Below are positions 11,001 to 22,812 of a stretch of 64,000 nt of DNA, one piece after another (position 1 is the stretch's first letter; each line of letters starts with the position of its first letter). The stretch is from contig VZTJ01000758.1 in the NCBI GenBank assembly GCA_013397795.1, positions 12,237 to 76,236 on the forward strand. Direction: 5' to 3'. A program made the position numbers and the translations under genes. The stretch comes from Orthonyx spaldingii (Eukaryota > Chordata > Aves > Passeriformes > Orthonychidae). The notes under the pieces were generated by a model. That model did no database searches and was not told the DNA's origin. It saw only the letters and a program-made list of their open reading frames with translations.

Positions 11001-13224
11001 TTTGTACTGTCATTACAATGCATTTGATTAAAATGCAGAAGAATTACACATTAAATATCAAGTGGCTGGATGGAAGCGTAATTTAGCTGAGTCTGCAGAT
11101 GCAGTCATGCAGGTGTTTCTGTAATTCTGATTCACTTGGTAAAACTGTTGATGTTCAGTGGCCCTCAAATCATATAACCATCTGTGGTTCAGTTCCTTGT
11201 GAAAAGAATTCCTGGTGCCTTTTATCAGATATGATCGCTGGATTCCGAAGCAAAACTTTTGTGAATTAGGCAACATTTAAATGTTGGGTGTTTTGGGGGG
11301 AGGAGAGGTATTACATACATCAGGTATTTCAGCTTACATTTGTTAACCACAGAGCTACTGCAAGAAGAGGATAAATCCTGGGGTCTTTGTGGGAACCCTG
11401 TCTCACTCCAAGGAAGCATTATGCTCTCTTAAATAAGAAAAATTAATAATGTAAGTCTGGATTGTGTCTGATTTGAAGTTTTTGAAACTAAACCAGGTCT
11501 GGTTTTACGCATCTCCCTAACAAAACAGTTAGGTACTGAACGTGAGTTTTTATAGGTAGATTCACATTTGCTGCCTAGACCTCGTATCAATAATTGCAGT
11601 CTTAACAACTGCAACTATTGCAGCTTTAGTTTTCACAAAACACAAGCTAATGCCAGGTACTTTCAGTGCAGAGCCAGAGGGCTGAGCCCAACACCAGGCG
11701 GGTCCACAACTGCCAGCAGAAGCTCCTCTGTCCTTACAGACCTGCTCATGTCCCATTTCTTTGCCAGACTGAGAACTTCTCCAAGGCAGGAAGCCACAAC
11801 TGCCTTGTTGTGGAGCAACAGAGCAAAAGACGAGGAAGTAAGAGCAAATAGGTGAGGAAAGCAGGCACGGAGCTTACAGGAGCTCTGGTTCTGTGGAAGG
11901 GCTGTGCCTGGGGATTTGCAGTGCCACTCATTGCTGACCTTTTCCTATGGTGTTATCCAGCCCATAGTTCTTTCCAGGCTGGGAACGTCCAGCCCTCCAC
12001 TCCGTTTGGAATCAGGCTGACATAACTTCTAGAGAATCACAGAGCTGACGTCATCAGAACACAGTGTGAAGCAATCTAGTTAAGGTGAAGTTTTGTCTAG
12101 AAAGTCTTTCAGGGTTGAGCACAGTTTGAAAGAAAAAAGAAACAAGTCAGAATCACAGGTGGTTTCCTCTTTACCTCAAGGGTCACTGTGTTTATACATT
12201 TTGAAAGAGTGGCTGAGCTAATTTATAAGAGACTTTTATTTTTAAGGAAAGACCTCACAAGAATTTTAGTCCATCAGCAACATGTGGAAATGAGAAAAAT
12301 CTGTCCTCAGTTGATGAAATATTTATTTATCATTGAAATCCCAGACATTCGCATCCAATGTAAGGGCAAAACAAATCTTATGCGTAACCTCCTAGAGAAT
12401 TCTGTTAAAAGCAGTTTTGGATACCTGTAAGGAATTATGCTATCACATTCTCTAACGGATTTAATTTGGGCCAAGTAGCAACTACTGTATGTCCAAAAAG
12501 ATAATGAATTAAAGCAATGCTTTGGCATATCCCCTTTCTGAAATGTTAGCAGCCTCTCAAGTGACTTGAAAAATGGGCTTCAATAAATGGACAGGAAAAT
12601 ATAAGCAATTAAATTCAATCAATAAAGCTGTCCTTGACCAAAGTCCAAACATTAAAAACAACTCCAATTGAATTATGAGAAATCCTTTTCTGATTTTAAC
12701 TAGATTAGTTTAATCACATGTGCATTGAAGTTGCGTGCCATTCCTCACTAAGTTTATGGAAACAAAAGCTCTGTACTGCTCCCTGCCCCTCACTTCAGCC
12801 CAGCTCTGCTTTTCCTTACAGAAGAGCTCTCTTCTGCTGAACAAGGTCACTCACTCAGAGGAAAATGGCAGAGTAGGGTTCCAGGTGACAGCCCTGGCTT
12901 CCAGCCTTCTCTCCCTTTTCTTCACTTCCACAGAACCCTTTGTCCCCATAACACTCTGCCTCTTTCTTTCCTTTTGCAGAGCAACAGAAACATTTCCAAA
13001 ACCCTGAAAAGCTACTCAAAATGTAAACCTCTCCCAAGTCACAAAGTAACTGAAAGGTCTTGACACCACCCCCTCCCCCCCATTCTCTCTTCAGCTTTTA
13101 TTCTGCTATACTGATATAGCTAAGGATAAATACACTAACAAAATCAGGGGTGCTCCAAATTATGGTAAGAATGTACATACACACAGAGATAAGCAAACTT
13201 GACAATATAAATCCTTTAGATGTT
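8048..13224. other. Single-copy A+T-rich DNA, no gene recognised
   Basis: No gene or clear repeat family. A possible 112-base exon, 11740-11851, has an acceptor CTGTCCTTACAG and a donor GTGAGG; it is open in one frame but unrecognised. The sequences around 10960-11060 and 12180-12720 are A+T-rich and free of simple repeats, with octamer and homeodomain-like cores, so they are candidates for conserved non-coding DNA. This is only a compositional impression. Confidence 0.4.
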
Positions 13225-13259
13225 AAAACAAAACAAAACAAAACAAAACAAAACAAAAC
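13225..13259. repeat. (AAAAC)7 microsatellite
   Basis: Seven perfect copies of AAAAC, 35 bp in all. The perfect array suggests it may vary in length between individuals. Confidence 0.95.
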
Positions 13260-15832
13260 CTCAGAGACCTGAGAAGTGCAGTTCAATGGGGAAATTTGGG
13301 GATTTCAAACTCTGTGCTGGAATACCTCTCTGTTGCCTCAGAGAAAACAGGAGTGCACCTCCTCCTTTCCCCAGGGAGGCAGGAACAGCTGACAAATAAC
13401 TTCACACAAGCCAGCCAGCCTTCAGCTGCGAATCACTACACGAGTCTACTTTGCCTGAAGGAGATCCGAACCAGCAACACCTGTGTTCTCTGAGCTGACC
13501 TGTACAATGAAAGTAGTCTGGTATATTCAGAGGAAGAATATAATATGAGGTTATTTTAGACCTGACCTTTCTGCCACAAAGCACTTAAGATATGAAATAG
13601 GTGGATCTGGGGAAATAATTCATAAGTAGCCAAGTGTTAGTTGAATTTTTACTCTTAGGGGACTTGAGGTTTTTCAGCAATTTCTTCCAAAATGAAGGCT
13701 GAATTATGACAAAACGATTTTCCTCAGATAAGGGACAGTGGATCAGAAGCGGACATTTCGTGTCCTATAAGAAGAGAAGTAAAACATTGCAACCAGAAAG
13801 AGGGAGGAAAAGGACTGGGGGCAATGGGTTTGCTGGATCTGCAGGATGACCCTGGAGACCTTCCCATAAATGCATCCCCACAAATGCTGTATCCAGACCT
13901 TCAGCAGACACAGAACCAAGGGTGACAAAACTTAATATGAAATATTGCAATAAGAATAATATCACAAACAAATGCCTGGTGCTGCAGTTATGAGAATAGG
14001 AAAACTCACACTGATGAAGTCTCCTACTGACTTCATCTTGACCACATTGGCTGATACTTCAGTATCATGTCAGGAGATCAAGCTGAGTAGAAAGACACCT
14101 GAAAAAAGCAACTCCCTTCCTGCTGACAGCAGAACCTCTGCCTTGGACAATCTCTGACTGTTTGCACACATACTGGGAAGCCCAAAGAGCTTGTATTCCC
14201 TTAGCAACCAAAGTTGGCACCTGTGGTATTTGTTTTCAGCGACTGACACCAAGAGTTTGAACTTACATCTGTTTTACTGAATTATGGTAAAACAGTCTTA
14301 CACTAACTGCAAAAAGCAGCTCTCACTTGGACAATGCCATCCAGATCCTTTGCAGCTTGTGCTGCCTGTAATTTCATTTCACATCCCACCCAGAAATTAC
14401 AGGAAACTGCACAGCACAAGAACATGACAAGTCTTGTGCAGGCTGGGTCTTGACAGCCTGACCTATTCCTAGCTTTAAAACTTGCTTATGTAGAAGTTTT
14501 CCTAATGTCTTTTATAGTTTGTTCGTAAAGGATTGTCCACGTGGTGCCTTATCACAAACTGTGGAATGAGTCCAGGAGATGGCAACAACATGAACTGCTG
14601 TGGGGGATAACAAGGACTCTGTTATGACTGGGAACGTTTGCAGTACTATAAATAACTCTATCAATATTGTGATAATGGCACTTTAAAGAGGTCTATTTTA
14701 CAAGTGTTGAATGTAAGAGAGACCACAGCTGTGCTCATTAATTCTGAAGTATGCTCCTCTCTACGTACAATTTGCAGGTGTAACAATAGGAGTGTTGACT
14801 CAGTGCAGGTCTAGCTAGTGTTTGGATGAAAAAAAAGGTCACAGTAGCATGATTAGTTCTTAACGAGTCTTTATTGTGTTTGGCAGAGGGAAGGCAAATG
14901 ATGATAGTTTAATTGAAAACAATAAAAGTAAAATGGAACTTTGTTACAGAATTTAGCTATACGTAAATAGCTTCTCCCCCCCAAAGAGCAAGTACCGTAA
15001 TTGACAGCAGTAGATCTTTTGATAATTAATTGCTGTAAATTATCACTTGGCACAAAGAAGGCATAATTCTAATTAATTTGCAACCTTTCCAGCATAACAC
15101 TGAATTGAAAATGGCACTGCTGTAATTTTTTTGAAGCTAATATAGAACTGGAATACAAACAACATTGTGATGCTTTCTTGTGTTTCCCTTGTTTGGAGTT
15201 GAACCAGGGTGATTCGATCCTCTCCACACAATTGCTGTACCTCACAGGGATGACCCAAATGGGCAGGAGTTTCCTGCACAGTCAGGATTAATCTGCCACA
15301 GCATGGGATAATATAATTATGTACAGAGATCCAGGCAGAGAACAGGTTCAACTGGGGCTCGTCTGGGTCATCAGTGCCTTGATTTGAGGACAGTCAGGGC
15401 TGCAAAGTGTCCCTTTCACTCTCCTTTAAATCTAGGCTTGATTCAAAATGAAGATCTGTGGTAATGTGGACAGGCCAAACTGTTTAAACAAAGCTCAGAA
15501 CTGCAATGTCTGTCAAATCCACCAGTTAACTTACAAATGAATTTTTTTACCACTGGGAACACAAATCCCCCTTGGCAACTGCAGGGCCGAGCTATATGGC
15601 AAGTCCTCTTGAGGAGGTGTGATGGAAGGAGCTCTGTGGAGGCAGCCAGCTCACAGCACTGGCAGCTTTTAACTCCAAGGACTGCTGGGATGCAGTGGCC
15701 AACAAATCCCTCTTAAGCAGGATGCTCAGTGAGTGCTTATGGATGAGGTGCTGTTCCTCTCTTATCATAACCAGAGTTCACAGCGAAGCTCCCCAGCTAA
15801 TGACTTGTTAATGGAATTAAGTTCTGGGCCCC
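13260..15832. other. Single-copy DNA, no gene recognised
   Basis: No gene or repeat family recognised. One short perfect hairpin lies at 14013-14037: GATGAAGTC, a 7-base loop, then GACTTCATC. Open frames are short and overlap in several frames. Confidence 0.5.
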
Positions 15833-16010
15833 AGTCTGTGACTTTGCAAACAGCCCACAACTCTTCTGTGCCTCAAAACTTCTCAGTGTCCCTGGGAGAT
15901 AATATTTACCTCCCGCACATCAGTGTTGTGAGAATAAATTAACTTTGGGAGAGTATGTTGAGCTCCTTGGAAAACAGTTACTAAATAAGTGCAAGTATTA
16001 TCATATATTA
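15833..16010 (+). mobile_element. MIR-like SINE relic
   Basis: In order, the sequence echoes the MIR core and tail: a CTGTGACTTTGCAAA segment, CTGTGCCTCAAAACTTCTC (near 15868), GATAATATTTACCTCCC (near 15898), GTTGTGAGAATAAATTAA (near 15925) and ACTAAATAAGTGCAAGTATTATCA (from 15980). This agrees with the full arrangement in sense orientation. MIR is an ancient tetrapod tRNA-derived SINE, rare but present in bird genomes. The copy is diverged but near full length in its 3' two thirds. Confidence 0.65.
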
Positions 16011-19000
16011 AATCAGATCAGCTATTAAAAACAAGAACAAGTCCTCCGATCTGTAGTCTTCGCTACATCAGTTTCTCCCTCCTTTGCTGATTACTGTTAG
16101 CCTTGATAATAATGAACTCAAAGACGATATTAACAGCCTAACCTACACTATGATTTAATCTTGATTGCCACAGATCAAGGTTTGATTTAATTGCTCTAGA
16201 ATTAATTAGGAAGAGAAACAAGTTATAAAAAAGAATTTTCTCTCTAAATAAAGAAACTGTTTACATTCAATTGGAGTTCATGTTGGAACAAATCATTAAG
16301 CTATAAAAGATTACATCTGGGCTAGAATTAAAGTCAAGCCGATTCATTAACCCAAATGGTAGGCCAGAGATTACTACCATGGTATTTCTGCTTTGGTGAT
16401 CAAAGGATCAAGGATACATGACCAGATGACCCTAATTGAAGCAATCTCCACTGAGTTTTGTAAATGAACTTGAAAGTACTCAGAAGATAGTCATGTCAAC
16501 ATGGAGAATAAATTTACCCTGGTAGCCTTACTTTATACATGAGGAAAAGGAAAGAAAAGATAATGGCAATACTTTATGAAGTACATAAAGCAAGAATATT
16601 TTCCTTGAGTTATGGAGGAACCTTATCCAAATTGTTTATAGTTGTCTGTTAGAGATTTTGAAATAAAGGGAATTTACAGTCAAAAACTTCGCTGCTATTG
16701 CCCTGTCAATGACCTCATCACACCTGACCTATAGGGAGTATCTTCTGCTGGGTTAGCCCATAAATCAGCCTGCAGGCAAGGCCTTTCCCTCAAAAGCTGA
16801 ATTAGGTATGATAGTTTTATTGTGTGAGCTACTGTTCACTGGGGACTGAGTAGAATCTGCTGCCCATATTTCACTCCAGAGTGCAGGATGGATGAACTCC
16901 AGCCTTGGTCCCAACGGGGAAAGTCCAAGTCTGTGCCTCACTGAACCCCTGAACCTACAGACTCTCGACTCACCGCTGGGAAGAGCTGCAGATGCTTTGT
17001 CAAGGTAATGCTTGGAAGTATAAGCTCAGTTTGTTTCAAGTTTTAAATAAGAAAGATTCGCTTAAATGCTGGAAAATTATACCAGCGTGACTTCTTTTGA
17101 AAGCCTGGTATAGACATTAGTGAAATTCTACACATCCCTTTGTGGACAATCAAGAGTCCTGAGCATAGGAGCTTCCTGAAGAGGGAGACTATGATTCTTG
17201 TTAGAAAGGGGAGGAACTGGATGTGATAACTAGTGATGGACAAACTTCAAAAGGTTCAGGGCTTGTGCTTGTTTTGGATAACCATCCAGGAGCTTTGATG
17301 CATATCCAAAGCTTATCTGGACCTCCTGGGCCTGTAAATATTGGGATGGAAATCATGCAAGAACAGGCTCTCTCAAGAGGTTTTTTCTCTTTTGGTATTT
17401 TGGGCAAGTATTTTCTTGTCGCGCTGGAGATACAACAAAAATAGTAATAACAAGACATAAGACCTGTTCTTTAAGAGTACTTCATCAAGTCTAAATCAAG
17501 AATAAATATAAAAGCTTATCTTAAAATGCTTTCCACATCTCCAGACCTTCTTGTGGTTAAGAGGGACAAACTTTTAAAGTAAATGGGGAGAAATATGTCC
17601 CAGTTCTTTCTAAAGCTTAACTGTGCTACAGACCTTTTGAATTGGGTACTTCTGTTATTTAATCTATTTTGGTACAATTGCTTTTATGTATAACATACAT
17701 AACAATGCTGCAGAGATTTTTGGATAAATGAGATGTAGATCAAAGTAGAAGGAATACTGGCATCTTCTGAAATGTTGTTTGTGTGTATGGCCATTAAATT
17801 ATATAGGCCCTAACTTCCAAAGGCCAGGCTTTCCATGAAATCTCATGTATGTTTGAGAAAGTTTTTATGTGTATGTACCCACGTACATTTCCCTAGTTCT
17901 CCATAGGCACAAAATAGATTATAGCTGCTGAACTGTTTCAATTGGTTTTGTAGAGGAGTGTTTTTTGTTTACCCACTAAAAATATAGCTACAACTAAAAT
18001 ATATATAACATATATAATGTAGTATAACTGAAATGTAGTTATACAGAATAAAATTTCATTGGATGATAAGGAGTGGGCTCCTGAAGCTGGTAGAGGACTC
18101 TGGCCTCTCTCTCAGGCTGGAGCGACAGAAAATGGGCACCCTTCTGAGAGCTCTTTCCCGAATTGGCTGGAGATGGATCAGTAGGTTCAGTTCGGTTTGT
18201 TTTTGGAAATGTGACCAAACTCCTGAAGCCAGGGCTGACCTTCCTATACGTTTGTTTTTCTACTGGCTAACAGTTAAAGTCCACAGCATTCCTGAAACAC
18301 CAGCTTAGGCAGGGGAGACTTTCCTGTGACTAAGTAACCTTGGAGAACACCTAAACCTGAGGCTCTGGCCTGGTGCCAAGGCATGGGGCAACACCTGCCC
18401 CTGTGAGCACTTGGACCAGACACTGAGCACAGAACCTGCTTTATAAAACCCATGCAGTATTTCAGAGAGAGTTCAGTAAAACAGGTCTGTTGATTGAGGC
18501 CACCACTGTTTCAGGTACAGGTGTTATTGCAGGGTTAGAGGGGAAGAGGTGCCCTCTGGCCTGCCTCCCAGAGAAAGGGTAAAACCATTAACACTTTGAC
18601 CATGGTAGCACAGACTGGTGGGAGAGGCTGGAAGAGAAGGTTCTCCCCCACGGTGGTTGGGGGAGATGAATTTGGTTCCTCCAGATAGGAGCTGCAGGGG
18701 TGGGTGCCCCAGATGAAGTGCTGCCACTCCTTTTTCCTAAAGGCCAGTACGAAATAATGATGGGGAGAGTTGACAGCTGAAAGGCTTGAAGATACTGGTT
18801 AATCTTTTGGCCAGCTCGCTTATGGAATTATAAGAGTCAAGAGCACTTTAAGTGAGTCATGGCAGCACATGGCAACTAGGATGGAAGCAAAACCTGGGGA
18901 GGGACTTCCTTTGAACACCAGGCTGGTCACGACCAAACCAACTTCTTTTCACAACAGAATAAAAACCCTCGTGTCTTTTATGGGTTGAACTTTGAAGAGC

Positions 19001-19940
19001 TCTGAGAAGGACCCCAGCAGGTGGGGTTCACTGCTAAGCAGGAGCTGGGACCTGATCTCTAAGATGAGAATTTGTGGCTCCTCAATGCTGGGAAAGAGGC
19101 CAAAGACCTTTGGAATCCACATCTTACAACTCCTAACCTGTAGTCTTGCATTATCCCTACATGGACACGGTATCACTTAACCATTGGTTAGTTATTCTGA
19201 ATGGTTGTTACGAAGCTGTAGCCTGCTATTCCCATCTACCTCACAGGCTGAAGGCGTTGCTGCCTGCGTGTCTGAGCCAGCGGACCTGGCCATGTTCCTC
19301 TCCCGTGGCAGCCAGTGACCTAATCCAGCTCCAAGTCCATGGGAGTGTCTCTGCCGACTCCAGCAGAATCTGGCCAGGGTTTTGGGGAGCTGGCGAAGCA
19401 TGCGGAGAGCAGCACCCTGGGCTCTCCCAATGAGCACTGCAGCTCCTGTGTGCTGAGGGAGGTGCTGTACGCCCAGGGAGCCCAGTTTGGCCCCTTCGTA
19501 GTAGCAACATCTAAACATGGGATGGCAAGTAAATAAACCCATATGAATCCAGCCAACGCACACAGCAAAAATTACCATCCTCTTCAGGAAGCAACAAATC
19601 AGGTCACACATCGTTGTCAGAACTATTTAAATTGTCATTGGCCATGTCACCCTTTCTTTTTTTAGCTGCCTCAGTAAGCCACGTTTTGGCATCTTTGTAC
19701 TCAGATGGATATATCTTCAGTAGTGCACATGAAATCTAATGTGTTAATAACTTCGGGAATAAATTTGCATCCAACACTCCATTATTTTTATCTTGTTTTT
19801 CTCTTTAACCAAGTCACAAAAAGTCTACACTTCAATCTCCAAGTATTCCAGAACGGTACATCAGAATTAGGCAAATTAATTACATATTGACATAACAGCA
19901 CTAAGAATAGAGATCTCTACAGAACTTTGCAAAAAGAGGT
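16011..19940. other. A+T-rich single-copy DNA, possible conserved elements
   Basis: No gene recognised. The stretch 16060-16480 is rich in TTAATTA, ATTAG and CAATTA cores without being a simple repeat, and looks like conserved non-coding DNA; conservation is untested. 17985-18050 is low-complexity TATA-rich sequence. A 139-codon minus-strand open frame lies at 19192-19611 in a slightly G+C-richer patch, overlapped by open frames on both strands; it is unrecognised. Confidence 0.4.
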
Positions 19941-20005
19941 TTTTCTACAGATGGAAAAACTTAGACACAGAGTTAAAGTTAGTTGTGTAAAAAACTCCCA
20001 CAAGA
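19941..20005 (-). mobile_element. Possible MIR core relic, antisense
   Basis: CTACAGATGGAAAAACTTAG, then ACACAGAGTTAAAGTTAGTTGTGTAA, resembles the reverse complement of the MIR core (acagatgaggaaactgaggc, then acagagaggttaagtgact). It is short and diverged, so the call is tentative. Confidence 0.45.
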
Positions 20006-22429
20006 TGAAAACAAGTAGTTCAAGTGTCTGCTCATGTAATCAGGCTTGGTTCCTTGGTTGTTTTTTTCCCCAGTGTTGGCTTTTGGCTGCCCCAGAGTTG
20101 TCAAATAGACCCTGGAAACTGGTGGGGAGGTGAGAAGATAAACCTTGCACAGGGTTTCAGGCATTCAAGGGATAAGACTGGCTGAGGTGCTTAAGTACCA
20201 GATCTAACCAACATCCAACTGAGGCCTTTAGTGGGATCAAGGTAGCAGCTCATCACTGGGAAGGCTTTGGTTTGCTGCCATCCAAGAGCAGGCGCAGAGC
20301 AGAAGACCACCCTTGTCCTCACAGCCCCCCCGCCCAGAGGCAGGTCAATGAACGGAGCCAAACTGACACAGAGTATTTGTTAATGGAGAGTTTCTAGATT
20401 TGCATGAGTGGGTTTATTCCTTATTTCATCTTCCCCTGAGGCAGCCCCCCTTTCCATGTACTCTCAGAGAGCAGAGACAGCAAGTTCGGTGAGCTGCTCA
20501 CTGCCATTCTCACATCTAGTGCTAAATTATACTTCCCTATTTTAGGTACTAAACAGGCAATTGGGATGAAGTTCATGTCTCCTTGGTGTTTCTGATCTGT
20601 GCTGGAGGTCCTTTGACAAAGGGACAGGTTATGTACCCACCAACTAATGAAGGGCACCCAGTGAGATCTCTCGTGTTTCTTAAAAAATAATCCTATTGCT
20701 AATCATATAGATAGCAGAGTCAGACTTGGAAATCATTCCATCCCTACAGGGAACAGGTCTGTAGAGGTGCTCTCTGTGCAGAGCAGGATGGGTCAGTCCC
20801 AGTGCCTCTTCAGTTTGGGGCCTCTTGGAGAGCTGTGGTGTGGTTTTGTGAGGTGGGAGTTCCACCACCACATCTCACACCAGCCACTGACAGCTGCAAA
20901 ATGCTGACTGGCTCTTTCAATGCAAGCCAGTGCACAGCTGGGCAGTATTCCTTACATTTTGCTCAAAAAAATCTGAAGTATCTTGGGAGAGGAATCTGCA
21001 TGTTGTGCAGGAGGAGACACAGGGGGCTGCTCTGCCTGCAGCCACCTTCCACACACAGCCACCCTGTCCTGGCAGGGCTGGTTGGGCAGGGAACTATCTC
21101 TGCTCCTGCCAAAATGTGAAGCTGGGCAAAGAACCTTTCCCTTTGCCTCGAGAAAGCCGATGGATGGCTGATCTCAGCCAGGTGTCTGGTGACTTCTGTA
21201 TTTCTCAAGGCACGGTGTTTCCATGTGTGATAAGTAACCAACCCATTTCCTGAAGGCAGCTGATAGTTGGGAGTGTTAGTAATGAGGAAAGTCCAGACTC
21301 AGTTTTACAGCTGCAGTATTTTACACAATGTTAGTAACACAGTTTGAGGGAAATCTGTAGCTGAGAGAAACAGGAGACTTTTCTGTCTCTAAAGTGAGAT
21401 ATGTACCAAATATGCAGTCACTGCAACTGATTTTAGAGATTTTCTGAAATACATGAGTTATATATTCTCAAATATTCAGCATTTCTTTTTAGTCAACTTT
21501 TTGAAACTTCAGTAAATCTTTTATAAGAATTTTTCTACCTGGCCTTCAAAGCTGCTGGGGGAGATGTGCAGAGTCCTAAAGCAGAGATGAATACGAGCTA
21601 CCCTGGAACTGCAAAAAATAATGTTTTAAGGTATCTTAATTGGAAATGCTAAAAAGAATCATGTGAGTTGTAAGGAACCTGAAAAAATCAACCCATGTAT
21701 TTTAGCATCTGCAGGACCTTTTAAACCCACACCTAAAACCCCTGGCCTTGATTACAGTTATCTGATGAGTCAATGTATTCAATCTTCGGTCAAAAGGTCA
21801 ACCCACTGAATTCCAAACCATACATAATTTTTTTTTTATTTTATGATACACGTGGAACATTACCATGCTCTTCTGAATAGCATCAATTGTAATGCTGTAA
21901 CAATCTATGGGGGTGAGGTTTTGCAGCTGGCTGCCTGGTTTGAGCTCCTTGGAGCTGCAGGCCTGCAGTAGAGCCAAGGCCAGGCTCCAGACTGAGCCAT
22001 CAGAAGTGGTGCAACTTGGTGTGACAGACAGTAATAGGTGTCTGCAGCCAAGATGTAGGTGTCAAAAATAATAATTAAGATTAAAAGCACCTATTCCAAA
22101 CTGATAGCTTGAGTTGGAGATGGTGAGAAGATGCCAGGTGATTACATTGTACCCCAAGGGAGCGATCCTGCGATGGGCAAGATGAATTCCTCCCTGGAAG
22201 TGCCCTTCTCTTCCTTGGCTGGCAAGGCAGAATTGACATCTAGTTGTTAGGCAGTAAAATGTAATTGAGGTGAATCCACCCTTCATGCCCAGATGAGACA
22301 TGCTGTCTTTGTACATGGAATGTACATTTGATGCAAGACCTTAACAGAGATCTGCAAACAAGGTTAGAGCACAGACCAGTAATTACAAAGATCACAGCTC
22401 CTAGGATCTGAATGCTGCCTCGCTCACAC
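20006..22429. other. Single-copy DNA, no gene recognised
   Basis: No gene or clear repeat is recognised. Around 20800-21250 the sequence is somewhat G+C-richer, with overlapping open frames on both strands (the longest is 107 codons, 20930-21253 plus), none recognisable. Confidence 0.5.
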
Positions 22430-22580
22430 CCTGGGCCTGTGAATCTTGGAAAAGTAACCTTGGGCGGGATTTTTCAGGGTGTTTAGGTGTGAAATCGTGT
22501 CGGTTTCAAGTGATTCATCCAGCTTGCTGTCAATCATTTAGACATCTAAATGCTGCTGGGATTCTTGCCCTTGAAACTTT
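22430..22580. repeat. Possible old palindromic-type amniote repeat
   Basis: The segment GGGATTTTTCAGGGTGTTTAGGTG (22468-22491), then CATTTAGACATCTAAATGCTGCTGGGATTCTTGCCC from about 22537, resembles a family of old amniote repeats containing gggattttcaaaggtgtttaggcacctaa, an internal inversion and a closing ctgggcc. I recognise the pattern but cannot name the family with confidence. Confidence 0.35.
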
Positions 22581-22740
22581 TGTCTCCACCTCCCCGTTTT
22601 CAACACAGGGCTAGTCCCTACCTGCCAGGCAGGATTACTGTCCCCAGCGCTTTGCGGTCTTTGGGTGGCTGATGCTGCTGGTTAAAAGTGCAGGCTGGTC
22701 ATGAATTTCAGATTGTCTTGCACGTGGTGCAGTGCAGACA

Positions 22741-22812
22741 GCTCAGCCCCCGGGCCCCGCTGCGCCCAGCACCGCCACAACCGACCTCCGACTGCGGCGA
22801 CAAAATTCGTAG
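22741..22812. promoter_or_regulatory. Small CpG-rich patch
   Basis: About nine CpG sites lie within some 70 bases (CCCCCGGGCCCCGCTGCGCC and following), isolated in CpG-poor surroundings. It falls in a 122-codon open frame (22688-23056, plus) with no recognisable domain. It could be a small CpG island, an unrecognised exon or a chance G+C-rich patch. Confidence 0.35.
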
